Source of the DNA: Halieaceae bacterium
GTDB taxonomy: Bacteria > Pseudomonadota > Gammaproteobacteria > Pseudomonadales > Halieaceae
Direction of reading: 5' to 3'
DNA: 64,000 bases
NCBI GenBank assembly: GCA_902623175.1
Contig: CACNSR010000001.1
Location: 124,001-188,000 of the forward strand
Shown: piece after piece, positions 50,777 through 59,241 of the stretch
Layout of the letters: each line of letters opens with the position of its first letter
How positions within the stretch are numbered: position 1 is the stretch's first letter
Translations under genes and position numbers: made by a program
The notes under the pieces: generated by a model
Told to the model about the DNA's origin: nothing
The model's database searches: none
Seen by the model: the letters and a program-made list of their open reading frames with translations, nothing else

Positions 50777-51190
50777 TCAGCTAGCTAACGTTAACCGTGC
50801 GGTGACCACGCCCGGTGTGAGTATCTCGTCGCGCTCGTTCTTTACGAATACCTCTAGCGTGACTTGGCCGGTGCTTTCGTCATAGGCCGTGATGGTGCCG
50901 CCTGCGGTAACGGTATCGCCAACATAGGCCGCGATGCGGTTGGAGTACTCAATGCCGGTGATTATGCCTGCGTCGCCCAACCATTCGTCGACCACTTGAT
51001 GCAGCCAGTCGCCCATCAGTGGGCCGGCCACAACTAGGCCGGGGTAGCCCTCAACCTCGGTGGCGTAGGGCATATCAAAGTGGATGCGGTGCCCGTTCCA
51101 GAGCGAGGCGTTGTAGAGCATTTGCTGCACTTCATTGCAGTAGTGCTGCCGCTCTGGGATAGCCATGCCGATTGTAGGTGCCGTGCTCAT
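50777..51190 (-). CDS. MaoC-like hot-dog hydratase, catalytic half
   Basis: 137 residues, one hot-dog fold. NGHRIHFD (32-39) followed by EGYPGLVVAGPL is the hydratase-2 signature of Htd2/mesaconyl-CoA-hydratase relatives, with the catalytic His/Asp pair present. Alone it is half-size; the other half is encoded just upstream with an ATGA overlap. Expected to add water across an enoyl-CoA double bond as a heterodimer, giving the beta-hydroxyacyl-CoA that the Ltp2-like protein could cleave. Confidence 0.87.
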   Translation of the reverse strand: MSTAPTIGMAIPERQHYCNEVQQMLYNASLWNGHRIHFDMPYATEVEGYPGLVVAGPLMGDWLHQVVDEWLGDAGIITGIEYSNRIAAYVGDTVTAGGTITAYDESTGQVTLEVFVKNERDEILTPGVVTARLTLAS

Positions 51191-51642
51191 CGCAGAATCC
51201 TTGTGGTCTTCTCGGTGACCACCATTTTGTTGTCATCGTCCCGCACCTCCATCAACACTTCGTAGAAGATTAAAGGTCCGCTGCGGCCGGCCTTTTCATA
51301 GATATCGGTCAATGTTCGCGTTGCGGTGAGCCAATCGCCGGGTTTAATCGGCTTGTGATACGTGATGTCGAGGCCGCCCGCCATCGCTTTTTCCAGTGGA
51401 AACTTGGGCAGCAGTGAGTCAATCGAAACGCCGTCTGGGGAGAGCTCATCGAGCGGGACGACTTCCCAGAATAAATGCAGATGAAAGAGGGGTGGCGCGA
51501 CGTCGCCCTCGAGGTATTTCGCCTGCCGGTTGTCGGTGGCGACTGCGTATTTGCGAATATCCCGCCGCGTCACGATCTCCCGCCGGGGCTCGCTCTGTTT
51601 ACCAATGTGCGAGAGCACATCTTCTGAGAGCAGACTGCTCAT
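51187..51642 (-). CDS. MaoC N-terminal-type (FAS1-like dehydratase) hot-dog half
   Basis: 151 residues with DIRKYAVATDNRQ at the start and MAGGLDITYHKPIKPGDWLTATRTL in the middle, the MaoC_dehydrat_N pattern. It lacks the His/Asp active pair and should form the structural half of a two-subunit hydratase with the next gene. Start-to-stop overlaps of 4 bp link it to both the acyl-CoA ligase and the catalytic half, so equal expression is likely. Confidence 0.87.
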   Translation of the reverse strand: MSSLLSEDVLSHIGKQSEPRREIVTRRDIRKYAVATDNRQAKYLEGDVAPPLFHLHLFWEVVPLDELSPDGVSIDSLLPKFPLEKAMAGGLDITYHKPIKPGDWLTATRTLTDIYEKAGRSGPLIFYEVLMEVRDDDNKMVVTEKTTRILR

Positions 51643-53195
51643 ACCTGACGGGTCTCATCCTGCCAGTAGGGGTCGCGCAGATCCCGTTTCAGAATCTTGC
51701 CGGTGGGTGCCTTCGGCAGCGCCTCCACGAAGTCGACGGACTTCGGTTTTTGATAGGAGGCCAGATGCTTGCTTGCCTCGGCGATGATCTCTTCCTCGGT
51801 GGCAGCTTGCCCGGGTTTCAGGACGACCACGGCCTTAACGGTCTCGCCCCAGGTGTCGTCGGGAATACCGAACACCGCGGATTCCAGCACGGCAGGGTGC
51901 TGGTGAATCGCGGCCTCGACCTGAGTGCTGTAAATATTTTCGCCGCCGGAGATGATCATGTCCTTGGCTCGGTCGACAATGAACACATAGCCGTCCTCGT
52001 CCCAGGTGGCGATGTCGCCAGTCCACATCCAGCCGCCGCGGAGGGTCTGCTCGGTGAGATCCGGTCTGCGCCAGTACCCCAGCATGTTGGCCTCGGAGCG
52101 CACCACAATCTCACCGGCGGTCCGGCCATCTCTGGGCACGGGCTCGCCCTGGGAGTCGAAGACGCGGATCTCCGAGACAAAGCCCTCGCGACCGCAGGAT
52201 CCCAGCCGCTCGGGATGGTCGCCGGCAACGGCGCGCTGGTGATCCTCCTGCGACAAAAAGGTCATGGTCATGCCCTCTGTCTGGCCGTAACCCTGAATCA
52301 TGGTGCAGGGGAAAGCCTTGAGCGCAGCCTCGACCACCGAGCGCGGCATGGGGCCGCCGCCATACTGGAAGTTCCGCAGGCTGCTGAGGTCGTAGTCTTC
52401 AAATCCCTCGACCGCCATCATCCAGTTGATCATGGTGGTGATGCCCAGAAACGCAGACACCCGCTCTTGTTGAATTACGTCCAGTGCCAGTTTGGCGTCA
52501 AAGTTGATCAATACCACGGGGCAGCCGTGAGCCATATAGTTCATGGCGAGTGCCACGGGAATGTGGAACATCTGCCCGGTGAGCATGTACACGTCGGTGG
52601 GCACGATGCGCTCGGCGATGGACTGATTTAGCATGCCCATATAAAGCGAGTGGTGAGAGTGCAGGGCGCCCTTGGACTCACCGGTGGTGCCGCCGGTGTA
52701 AAGGATGAGTACCGGGTCATCCCCGGTGACTTCGGCAGCGGCTGTGGGTTCGTCATCGCTCGACTGAGCGATCAATTGCTCGTAGTCGCAGTCAGCGGCG
52801 TTGGTGAAAACCAGCGTTGCGGGTGTATTCGCAGCTTTGGCGAGGCTGCCCGTGAGCTCGACATACTCCTCGGAGCCAATCAATACGGCGGGCTCGCCAT
52901 CTTCAAGAATCCGCGCCATCTCGGGCTCGCTCAGCCGCCAGTTGAGCGGCTGGGCAATCAGGCCGCAGCGCGCGCAGGCGTAGAACACCTCCATGTACTG
53001 GATGCAATTCTTGGAGAGAATAGCAACGCGATCACCTTTCTGGAGTTTGAGCTGATCACAGAATGCATTGGCGAGCCGGCGAACGCGCTCGTCGAGCGCG
53101 CTAAAGGTCATGCGCCGGTCGCTGGGTATATCGATCAGCGCCTCGCGCTCAGGGTCTAGGAGCGCGGTTTTGGCTGGGATGCGACCGAGATTCAT
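51639..53195 (-). CDS. acyl-CoA synthetase (AMP-dependent ligase)
   Basis: 518 residues. Adenylating motifs: P-loop LYTGGTTGESKG, GYGQTEG, TGDIATWDEDGYVFIVDRAKD and the C-terminal catalytic Lys in KAPTGKILKRDL. Activates a carboxylic acid to its CoA thioester with ATP. The operon context (hydratase and aldolase-like genes follow) points to an alpha,beta-unsaturated acid such as a phenylpropenoic or terpenoid acid, which is inference. It follows the NTF2-like gene by 9 bp. Confidence 0.93.
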   Translation of the reverse strand: MNLGRIPAKTALLDPEREALIDIPSDRRMTFSALDERVRRLANAFCDQLKLQKGDRVAILSKNCIQYMEVFYACARCGLIAQPLNWRLSEPEMARILEDGEPAVLIGSEEYVELTGSLAKAANTPATLVFTNAADCDYEQLIAQSSDDEPTAAAEVTGDDPVLILYTGGTTGESKGALHSHHSLYMGMLNQSIAERIVPTDVYMLTGQMFHIPVALAMNYMAHGCPVVLINFDAKLALDVIQQERVSAFLGITTMINWMMAVEGFEDYDLSSLRNFQYGGGPMPRSVVEAALKAFPCTMIQGYGQTEGMTMTFLSQEDHQRAVAGDHPERLGSCGREGFVSEIRVFDSQGEPVPRDGRTAGEIVVRSEANMLGYWRRPDLTEQTLRGGWMWTGDIATWDEDGYVFIVDRAKDMIISGGENIYSTQVEAAIHQHPAVLESAVFGIPDDTWGETVKAVVVLKPGQAATEEEIIAEASKHLASYQKPKSVDFVEALPKAPTGKILKRDLRDPYWQDETRQV

Positions 53196-53204
53196 GGCTG
53201 GGAT

Positions 53205-53618
53205 TCAGTAAGCGCTGTCGAGATCGATGTGGCGTTTGCTGATCTTCCACTCACCATCGATTTGTCCGACCTGATCACGGTACACCCCGGTGGTCAATAG
53301 CTTGGTCTCGGCGTTCTCGGTCGCGAACAGGGTCAGGTAGGAGGTGACCGCCAGGGTCTCTCCAAAAGCGTCAAACATGATGTTAGTGATGTCATGACGC
53401 CGCACATCGGTCTGGCTCGATTTAGCGCCCCGGTAGAGCTCCATGATGCTGTCACGCCCCTCAAATGGCCCGACCATGTCGCCCCCGGCGATCTGCATGC
53501 TCATAACAGCATCGGGCGCAAAGCAGGCTGCGAGGTCATCGAGATGATTCTCATCGTAGAAATAGGCCATTCGGTTTAATAACTCAGAGATGGCAAAGCG
53601 GTCTTCGGCTGACGGCAT
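53205..53618 (-). CDS. SnoaL/NTF2-like protein
   Basis: 137 residues. RFAISELLNRMAYFYDENHLDDLAACFAPDAVM is the N-terminal pattern of SnoaL-like NTF2 proteins, also used by Rieske beta subunits. The cone fold carries small-molecule isomerases, hydratases or non-catalytic ligand binders. It leads the nine-gene minus-strand run. It could serve as a beta subunit of the Rieske oxygenase at 47799, but usual beta subunits are about 160-180 residues. Confidence 0.83.
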   Translation of the reverse strand: MPSAEDRFAISELLNRMAYFYDENHLDDLAACFAPDAVMSMQIAGGDMVGPFEGRDSIMELYRGAKSSQTDVRRHDITNIMFDAFGETLAVTSYLTLFATENAETKLLTTGVYRDQVGQIDGEWKISKRHIDLDSAY

Positions 53619-54017
53619 GGTTGGGGTCCTCTCGAGACAAAATCGTTATGGTTATAAGTGCACGCGGCGCGAAGTCACTTGTTCCGAGCAAGTCATCGCA
53701 CTTTAGGCTATCAGGGTGGTGAGGATCAACAGACAGATCCGGGTCAGGCAAGCGAGATGGCTAGGTAGACAGATGCTCAAACAACCAGTTAGGTAGCGAG
53801 AGGCCTTTGTCTCAACCGCTTAGGTTCTGCGCTTTATCCCGTGGGCCTCGAGCATCGCCAAAGGCGCAAGGCAATACGTCAGTACTGCGAGGGCTCTAAT
53901 GCAATATGCAGGGCACTGATTTATCCCTCGTCGGCTGCGCCCACGGCATTGGTGGTTTGCTGGCTACTGAATAGCACTCGACGTCGATCGACTTCGCGTC
54001 GCCAGCGACCGCTGAAA
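53619..54017. other. intergenic promoter region of the CoA-pathway run
   Basis: About 400 bp. ACTTG (53677-53681) and CAAGT (53689-53693) form a 5-bp inverted repeat 59-75 bp before the first gene, and a TATAAC-like -10 on the minus strand lies at about 53652-53657. The forward frame 53841-54392 is judged a shadow. The rest holds no recognised feature. No regulator gene is encoded here. Confidence 0.45.
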
Positions 54018-54422
54018 TCACTGCTCAATCTCTTCTTGGATGGGTTGCCGGCCCGCGGCTCTGGCCGAATCGATCATGGCGCCAGTAGCGGCTGCCAGGT
54101 CACCGACCGGTCCATCGTCGGCGTCGACAGGCACCGAAACCATCAGTTCCTCTTGCTGCAAGGAGTCATCATCCTCGGTTTCGAGATGGATTTTCACTTC
54201 CTTGTGAATTTCGTCCCTGGTCCCATCGTGGGTTTTGATAATCCAAACGTTGCGGTCGTTGTCGGCGCCGAGCGCTACAGGGTCTATGCTGTCCTGCCGA
54301 TGATGGCCTATGGCCATCTGAGGCTGCGGCCCGTTATGCTCAGGCGTAATAACATCATCTTGCAGGGTGGCGTCGTCAATCAGCGCCTCTAAAAGGGGAG
54401 CAGGACCGTAATGTGCATGCAT
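54018..54422 (-). CDS. acidic protein of unknown function
   Basis: 134 residues from ATG at 54422, with AGAGAAG about 8 nt before. The frame runs on to 54599 but that part is weak and would overlap the S41 promoter region. Rich in Asp, Glu and Gln; the stretch EIHKEVKIHLETEDDDSL, then LMVSVPVDADDGPVGDLA. No signal or membrane segment. Chosen over the overlapping forward frame because its composition is more protein-like. Family not recognised. Divergent from the S41 peptidase. Confidence 0.55.
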   Translation of the reverse strand: MHAHYGPAPLLEALIDDATLQDDVITPEHNGPQPQMAIGHHRQDSIDPVALGADNDRNVWIIKTHDGTRDEIHKEVKIHLETEDDDSLQQEELMVSVPVDADDGPVGDLAAATGAMIDSARAAGRQPIQEEIEQ

Positions 54423-54591
54423 CAAAATAGCTTCTCTAGACGGTTTGTCGCCACAGGCAGATAGCGGGCTATTCCGACGCTGTGACGCTACCAAGGTGTC
54501 AATGGTCCACCTATTCTGGGCAAAAGTTCCGAGGTTTTCTGCGGCGCCGAGAGTGCTACATTTTATGTCTGACTTAGCGATCGGTGAAAGG

Positions 54592-56082
54592 ATGCGCAAG
54601 ACGTACTCGCTAGTTATCGGACTTTTTTATCTCTTGCTTGTGGCCTGCAGTGGCGGTGGCAGTAGCACGCCACCTCCTGCGCCTCCGCTCGCCGACGCTG
54701 GTGATTCGGGCAGTGACGGCTCAGGTGATATCGGAGAGTCAAACACGTGTGACGTGCCTTCACAAATCGATTTTGTCGAGGCGGTCACCGACAGCTGGTA
54801 CCTTTGGTACGAAGAGATGGCCGATGTCGACAAGGCAGGTTATGAGTCTGCTCAGGCGTATCTGGATGCTCGGCTAGCCCCCCTGATTGACGAAGGACGG
54901 GATCGCGGTTTCTCCTATATGACCACGATCACAGAAGACGAGACCAGCATCAGTTCAGGGGCTTATACCGGTTTTGGCTTTCGCTCCAACTCGACATCCG
55001 CCGGGTTGTTCATCATTGATGTGTTCGAGAGCGGCCCAGCCTGGGCGGCGGGTGTCAGGCGTGGGATGGAATTGGTTGCTGTCGATACGGGTAACGGCTT
55101 CGAGACGCTCGCGCAGCTGAGCGAGCGCGGGGCTACCAGCGAGGAGATTTTTGGTCCCCGCGAGGTGGGCATCGAGAGAGACTTTCGTTTCAGGCAGAAC
55201 GGTACCGAGGTAGATTTCTCCATTGCGAAAGACAAATTGTCGCCTCCCGCGCTGGCGGGGGAACCCTTGCTGATCGAGCGCTCGGGCCTCGCACCGGTCG
55301 GCTATTTGCACCTTCGGCAATTTATTAATGCGGCACTTACACCAGAGGACGGCTTCCCCTCTCTGACAGATGCCACGACTTTGTTTAAGGAGGCGAGTGT
55401 GACGGATCTGATTATTGACCTGCGCTATAACGGCGGCGGTTTGTTGAGTGTGGCTGATACCATGATGGACCTGCTGGCTGGTATGACGGCAACTGGTGAG
55501 CCCTCCTTCAAGATTCAGGTCAACGACCAGCACCCTGACTTCAATGAGGATGAGAACAACTGGGGGGTGTTTGACGAGCTCCCCGAAACGTTCTCTCCCA
55601 TCCGCATCGCCTTTATCACCTCGCGCTATACGGCGTCTGCCAGCGAGCTCGTCATCAATGGTCTTCATCCCCACATCGATACGGTGATGGTGGGCGGCAA
55701 TACCTTCGGCAAGCAGGTGGGGCAGGGCCGCTGGGACTTGCATGAGCTGGTGGACGGTCTTAAGCGGGAAGATTGCGATGTGGCCTTGAGGCTCACTGCC
55801 TTCGAGATCGTGAATGGTGAGAATGACGGCGGCTATCATCAGGTGGGTCTCGATGGTACCGGTCGCTTCACCCTTTGCGTCGCCGAGGACGATATCTTTA
55901 ATCCTTTCGGAGACCCGCGGGAGGCCTCGGTCGCGGCCGCGCTTGATTGGCTCGGTACCGGGTCCTGTCCGTCCTCCGCCTCGGGCAACAGGAATGGTGT
56001 AATGGCTAGGCAGCGCGTCGCATTGCCAGCTTGGTTGGAAGCGGAATATATTCCCGAGCGTATCGACGCAAACCTGCGCTAG
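54592..56082 (+). CDS. S41-family (tail-specific-protease-like) lipoprotein peptidase
   Basis: 496 residues from ATG at 54592; the frame is open earlier, but this start gives a perfect lipoprotein signal with mature Cys19 in LLLVAC. A Ser/Pro linker follows, a PDZ-like part (SGPAWAAGVRRGMELVAVDTG) and the S41 catalytic domain: LRYNGGG, nucleophile Ser in TASASELVING and Lys in GNTFGKQVGQ. Acts in the periplasm, lipid-anchored. C-terminal region binds extra loops. Single gene. Confidence 0.88.
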   Translation: MRKTYSLVIGLFYLLLVACSGGGSSTPPPAPPLADAGDSGSDGSGDIGESNTCDVPSQIDFVEAVTDSWYLWYEEMADVDKAGYESAQAYLDARLAPLIDEGRDRGFSYMTTITEDETSISSGAYTGFGFRSNSTSAGLFIIDVFESGPAWAAGVRRGMELVAVDTGNGFETLAQLSERGATSEEIFGPREVGIERDFRFRQNGTEVDFSIAKDKLSPPALAGEPLLIERSGLAPVGYLHLRQFINAALTPEDGFPSLTDATTLFKEASVTDLIIDLRYNGGGLLSVADTMMDLLAGMTATGEPSFKIQVNDQHPDFNEDENNWGVFDELPETFSPIRIAFITSRYTASASELVINGLHPHIDTVMVGGNTFGKQVGQGRWDLHELVDGLKREDCDVALRLTAFEIVNGENDGGYHQVGLDGTGRFTLCVAEDDIFNPFGDPREASVAAALDWLGTGSCPSSASGNRNGVMARQRVALPAWLEAEYIPERIDANLR

Positions 56083-56139
56083 GTCGAGCTATGTATCCCC
56101 GGCTAGTCGGTACAGTGAATCATTGAGGTCAGTATCACC

Positions 56140-56820
56140 ATGAATGACAACGTGAGCTCGGGCGAGCTCTTTTTGAATATTGTGAGCAAGCGGCGTTCGA
56201 TGCGCGACTTCAAGCCCGACCCGGTGCCGAGAGACATTATCGAATCGGTCTTTGGTGGCGCTCAGCGGGCGCCTAGTAACTGCAATACCCAGCCGTGGTT
56301 CGTGCACGTGGTGACCGGCGAAACGCTGGAGCAGCTGAGAACCGAGCTCCCCGCCAAATTTGCGGCGGGTGAGATTGCGCTGGACTTCCCCTATGACGGC
56401 CAATACGAGGGGGTCTATCAGGACCGTCAGTACGCCTCGGCGACCGCGCTCTACGACTCACTCGGTATCGCGCGCGAGCGAAAGGCCGAGCGCAATGCCT
56501 GGTTCATGCGCAACTTCAGTTTTTTTAACGCGCCCGCGGTGGCTTTTTTTACTTTGCCCACTGGGTTTGGTCTGCGCGAAGCCTGTGATCTGGGCATGTT
56601 CGCGCAAACCGTGATGCTCGGTCTGACAGCGCATGGCCTCGGGTCCTGCCCCCAGACCGCGCTGGCCTTCCTCGCTAATGTGATTCGACCCGCGCTGGGC
56701 CTCGGTGACCATGAGCAGCTGATGTTTGGTATGAGCTTTGGTTACCCCACTGACACGGTGGTGAATGAGGTGCGCACGGACCGGGCGGCGTTAGAGGACG
56801 TGGTGACCTTCCACTCCTGA
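56140..56820 (+). CDS. nitroreductase family FMN oxidoreductase
   Basis: 226 residues. KRRSMRDFKPDPVPRD for the FMN phosphate site, APSNCNTQPWFVHVV, and GLGSCPQTAL near the C-terminus. Cytoplasmic dimeric flavoproteins that reduce nitro groups, quinones or unsaturated bonds with NAD(P)H. It lies 57 bp after the S41 gene. A second, shorter relative is at 62241. Confidence 0.92.
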   Translation: MNDNVSSGELFLNIVSKRRSMRDFKPDPVPRDIIESVFGGAQRAPSNCNTQPWFVHVVTGETLEQLRTELPAKFAAGEIALDFPYDGQYEGVYQDRQYASATALYDSLGIARERKAERNAWFMRNFSFFNAPAVAFFTLPTGFGLREACDLGMFAQTVMLGLTAHGLGSCPQTALAFLANVIRPALGLGDHEQLMFGMSFGYPTDTVVNEVRTDRAALEDVVTFHS

Positions 56821-56834
56821 CGGCTCTTATTGGC

Positions 56835-56880
56835 TGATGGCTCTAATCAGTTGATGGCTCTCGCTAGCTGCTCTCGCTAG
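56835..56880. repeat. short imperfect direct repeats between convergent genes
   Basis: TGATGGCTCT occurs at 56835-56844 and 56852-56861 (17-bp step), and GCTCTCGCTAG at 56857-56867 and 56870-56880 (13-bp step). The second copy overlaps the stop codon of the RibB-like gene. Slippage-type repeats; copy number may vary between strains. Confidence 0.7.
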
Positions 56881-57986
56881 CGCCCCGGTGCTGCGAGGAA
56901 GTCGGTCACGTTCAGGTTGAAGCCCGACAGCGCGTTGAAGTGCAGCGGCGCCGACATCAACTGTAAGTCGCTGAGCCCGAGGTGCCTCAGAATCTGCGCG
57001 CCAGTGCCAATCAGGCGATAATTTTGAGGCGGCGCGGGTCGCTGCTCAGCGTGCAGTAGCTGATCCAGATCTTCGAGGATAGTGGCCGGCGTTTCAGCGC
57101 CCCCCAGCAGCACCACCACCCCTCTGCCCGCAGTCGCAATGTGGCTCATTGCAGCACGATAGGACCACCCCGGGGCGGTCGCGGCGTCCAGCTGGGTGCC
57201 GAGCAGGTCGCGCAGGGTGTTCACAGACTGCACTCGCACTGGTACTGAGCCGGGCTGACCAAGATCACCGAGGCTGAGCGCAAAGTGCAGCAAGTCGTCG
57301 ATCAGATCCCGGAAAGTATGAAGCGTAAAGGGCCCCCACTCGGTGTGGATCGACTCAGCGCTGTGGAGCTCAATCGATTGCTCATGGAGTGACCGGTACT
57401 CAATCAAATCAGCGATGGTGCCCATGTTGAGTCCGTGCTGTTGGGCAAAAATCTCGAGCTCTGGCCTGCGCGCCATGGTGCCGTCGGGGTTCATGATTTC
57501 TACAATTACCGCTGCCGGTGACAGGCCTGCCATCCGCGCCAGATCGACGCCGGCTTCGGTATGGCCTGCGCGCTTGAGTACCCCGCCGGGCTTCGCCACG
57601 AGAGGGAAGATATGCCCCGGCTGACGGATGTGCTTCGGCGTGGCGTTGTCTGCCACCGCCTGCAGGATCGTATGCGAGCGTTGCGCGGCGCTGACGCCAG
57701 GGCCGACCTGCTCGGTGGCGTCGATCGACACGGTGAAATTGGTCTCATGCTGGGAACGATTATCGCGCACCATCAAGGGAAGATTCAGCTGTCGTGCCCG
57801 CTCCGGCGTGATCGGCATGCAGATCAAGCCGCAGGCTTCTGTCGCAAAGAAGTTGATGATCTCCGGCGTGGCTTTCTCGGCAGCGATGATCAAGTCGCCC
57901 TCGTTCTCACGGTCCTCATCGTCCATTAGGATGACCATACGGCCGGCGCTAATGTCGTCGAGTAATGTGGGAATGTCAGAGAGCAT
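56877..57986 (-). CDS. ribB: 3,4-dihydroxy-2-butanone-4-phosphate synthase with degenerate GTP cyclohydrolase II half
   Basis: 369 residues. N-terminal DHBP synthase: DDEDRENEGDL (22-32), RSQHETNFTVSID and RAGHTEAGVDLARMAGL, all catalytic residues present; it makes the four-carbon precursor of riboflavin from ribulose 5-phosphate. From ~205 the fold of GTP cyclohydrolase II continues but the zinc Cys motif (GSxxCDC) is missing, so this half should be inactive. A true RibA must be elsewhere. Such fusions are common in gammaproteobacteria. The stop lies in a short repeat. Confidence 0.9.
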   Translation of the reverse strand: MLSDIPTLLDDISAGRMVILMDDEDRENEGDLIIAAEKATPEIINFFATEACGLICMPITPERARQLNLPLMVRDNRSQHETNFTVSIDATEQVGPGVSAAQRSHTILQAVADNATPKHIRQPGHIFPLVAKPGGVLKRAGHTEAGVDLARMAGLSPAAVIVEIMNPDGTMARRPELEIFAQQHGLNMGTIADLIEYRSLHEQSIELHSAESIHTEWGPFTLHTFRDLIDDLLHFALSLGDLGQPGSVPVRVQSVNTLRDLLGTQLDAATAPGWSYRAAMSHIATAGRGVVVLLGGAETPATILEDLDQLLHAEQRPAPPQNYRLIGTGAQILRHLGLSDLQLMSAPLHFNALSGFNLNVTDFLAAPGR

Positions 57987-58000
57987 CGTCAGGATGTCGG

Positions 58001-59179
58001 TTAAGCAACGAGTTGAATCGCAACGGCGGTGGCTTCACCACCACCGATACACAGCGCAGCAACGCCGCGCTTCTTGCCGTAGTGTTCTAGCGCATGCATA
58101 AGGGTCACGATGATCCTTGAGCCGGTCGAACCGATCGGGTGGCCTTGTGCGCAGGCGCCGCCATGGACGTTAACGCAGGCGGGATCGAGATCCAGTGCGC
58201 GTGTCGTCAGCATCGTGACCATAGCGAAAGCTTCATTTATCTCCCAAAAATCGACGTCACCAGCGGCCCAGCCTGCCTTTGCCAGTACTTGTTCCGCGGC
58301 GCCGATGGGGGCGAGTGTGAAATCTTTAGGCTCCAGACTGTTTCGGGCGTGCGCCACGATGCGGGCGCGCGGCTTCAGGCCATGGCTCGCCACAGCGCCT
58401 TCGCTGGCCAGCAACAAGGCGCTGGCGCCGTCAGAAATAGAGCTGGAATTAGCCGGAGTGATGGTGCCGCCCTCGGCAAACGCCGGGCGTAGCTGCGGAA
58501 TTTTCGCGAGGTTTGCCTTATGGGGCTGCTCGTCTACCGATACCGTGCGCTCACCCCGCCGGGTGCGGATGGTGACAGGCGCGATTTCTTGCGCGTTGAG
58601 ACCCTCATCAATAGCACGCTGCGCCCGAGTAAGACTCTCGATGGCAAAGGCATCCATGTCCTCACGCGTCAGGTTATGCGCGTCAGCTGTTTTTTGCGCG
58701 AAGGTACCCATGGCGGCCCCGGTGTAGGCGTCCTCGAGGCCATCGATAAACATGTGATCAAACAGTTTGGTGTGCCCGAGCCGCTGACCTTTGCGCCCGG
58801 TCATCAAAATCTGCGGCGCGTTCGACATACTCTCAAGCCCACCACTCAGGACCAATTGGTTAGTGCCGGCGGCGATGCTGTCGATGCCGAAAATGGTGGC
58901 CTGCATCCCGCTTCCGCAGGCTTTGTTAATGGTAACCGCGCCGGTGGTGCTTGGGATGCCGGCCGCCAACATGGCTTGCCGCGCCGGACACTGCTTGAGG
59001 CCCGCCGGCAACACACAGCCCATTAGCACCTCATCGACTGCCTCGGGCGCCAGGCCGGCGCGCTCCAGTGTGGCGGCAATCGCGGTGGTGCCCAATTCAT
59101 TGGCTGTGGCGTCTGCGAGGTCGCCCAGCAATCCGCCCATCGGCGTGCGGGCACCATCGACAATCAGTACATCGGACAT
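58001..59179 (-). CDS. acetyl-CoA C-acyltransferase (thiolase)
   Basis: 392 residues from ATG at 59179; an in-frame ATG at 59212 is possible. Full catalytic set: Cys88 in NKACGSGMQA, NEAFA, the His in GACAQGHPIG near 348 and Cys near 378 in LCIGGGEA. A degradative or biosynthetic thiolase on acyl-CoA. Unlike the homologue at 49599 it has the nucleophile, so it is a real thiolase. It is 14 bp before the RibB-like start on the same strand. Confidence 0.93.
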   Translation of the reverse strand: MSDVLIVDGARTPMGGLLGDLADATANELGTTAIAATLERAGLAPEAVDEVLMGCVLPAGLKQCPARQAMLAAGIPSTTGAVTINKACGSGMQATIFGIDSIAAGTNQLVLSGGLESMSNAPQILMTGRKGQRLGHTKLFDHMFIDGLEDAYTGAAMGTFAQKTADAHNLTREDMDAFAIESLTRAQRAIDEGLNAQEIAPVTIRTRRGERTVSVDEQPHKANLAKIPQLRPAFAEGGTITPANSSSISDGASALLLASEGAVASHGLKPRARIVAHARNSLEPKDFTLAPIGAAEQVLAKAGWAAGDVDFWEINEAFAMVTMLTTRALDLDPACVNVHGGACAQGHPIGSTGSRIIVTLMHALEHYGKKRGVAALCIGGGEATAVAIQLVA

Positions 59180-59241
59180 GGCGTCGTTCTCAACAAGTAT
59201 GAGGGCGGGCATTTAGCCCGAACTGTGATCACCCTGCAAGT

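Noticed and set aside
51396-52631. Forward open frame of 411 codons
   Set aside because: Antisense to the acyl-CoA ligase and a hydratase half, both with unmistakable motifs; open only through GC-rich codon bias.
53841-54392. Forward open frame of 183 codons
   Set aside because: Overlaps the reverse acidic frame; no ribosome site, and its composition looks like translated antisense.
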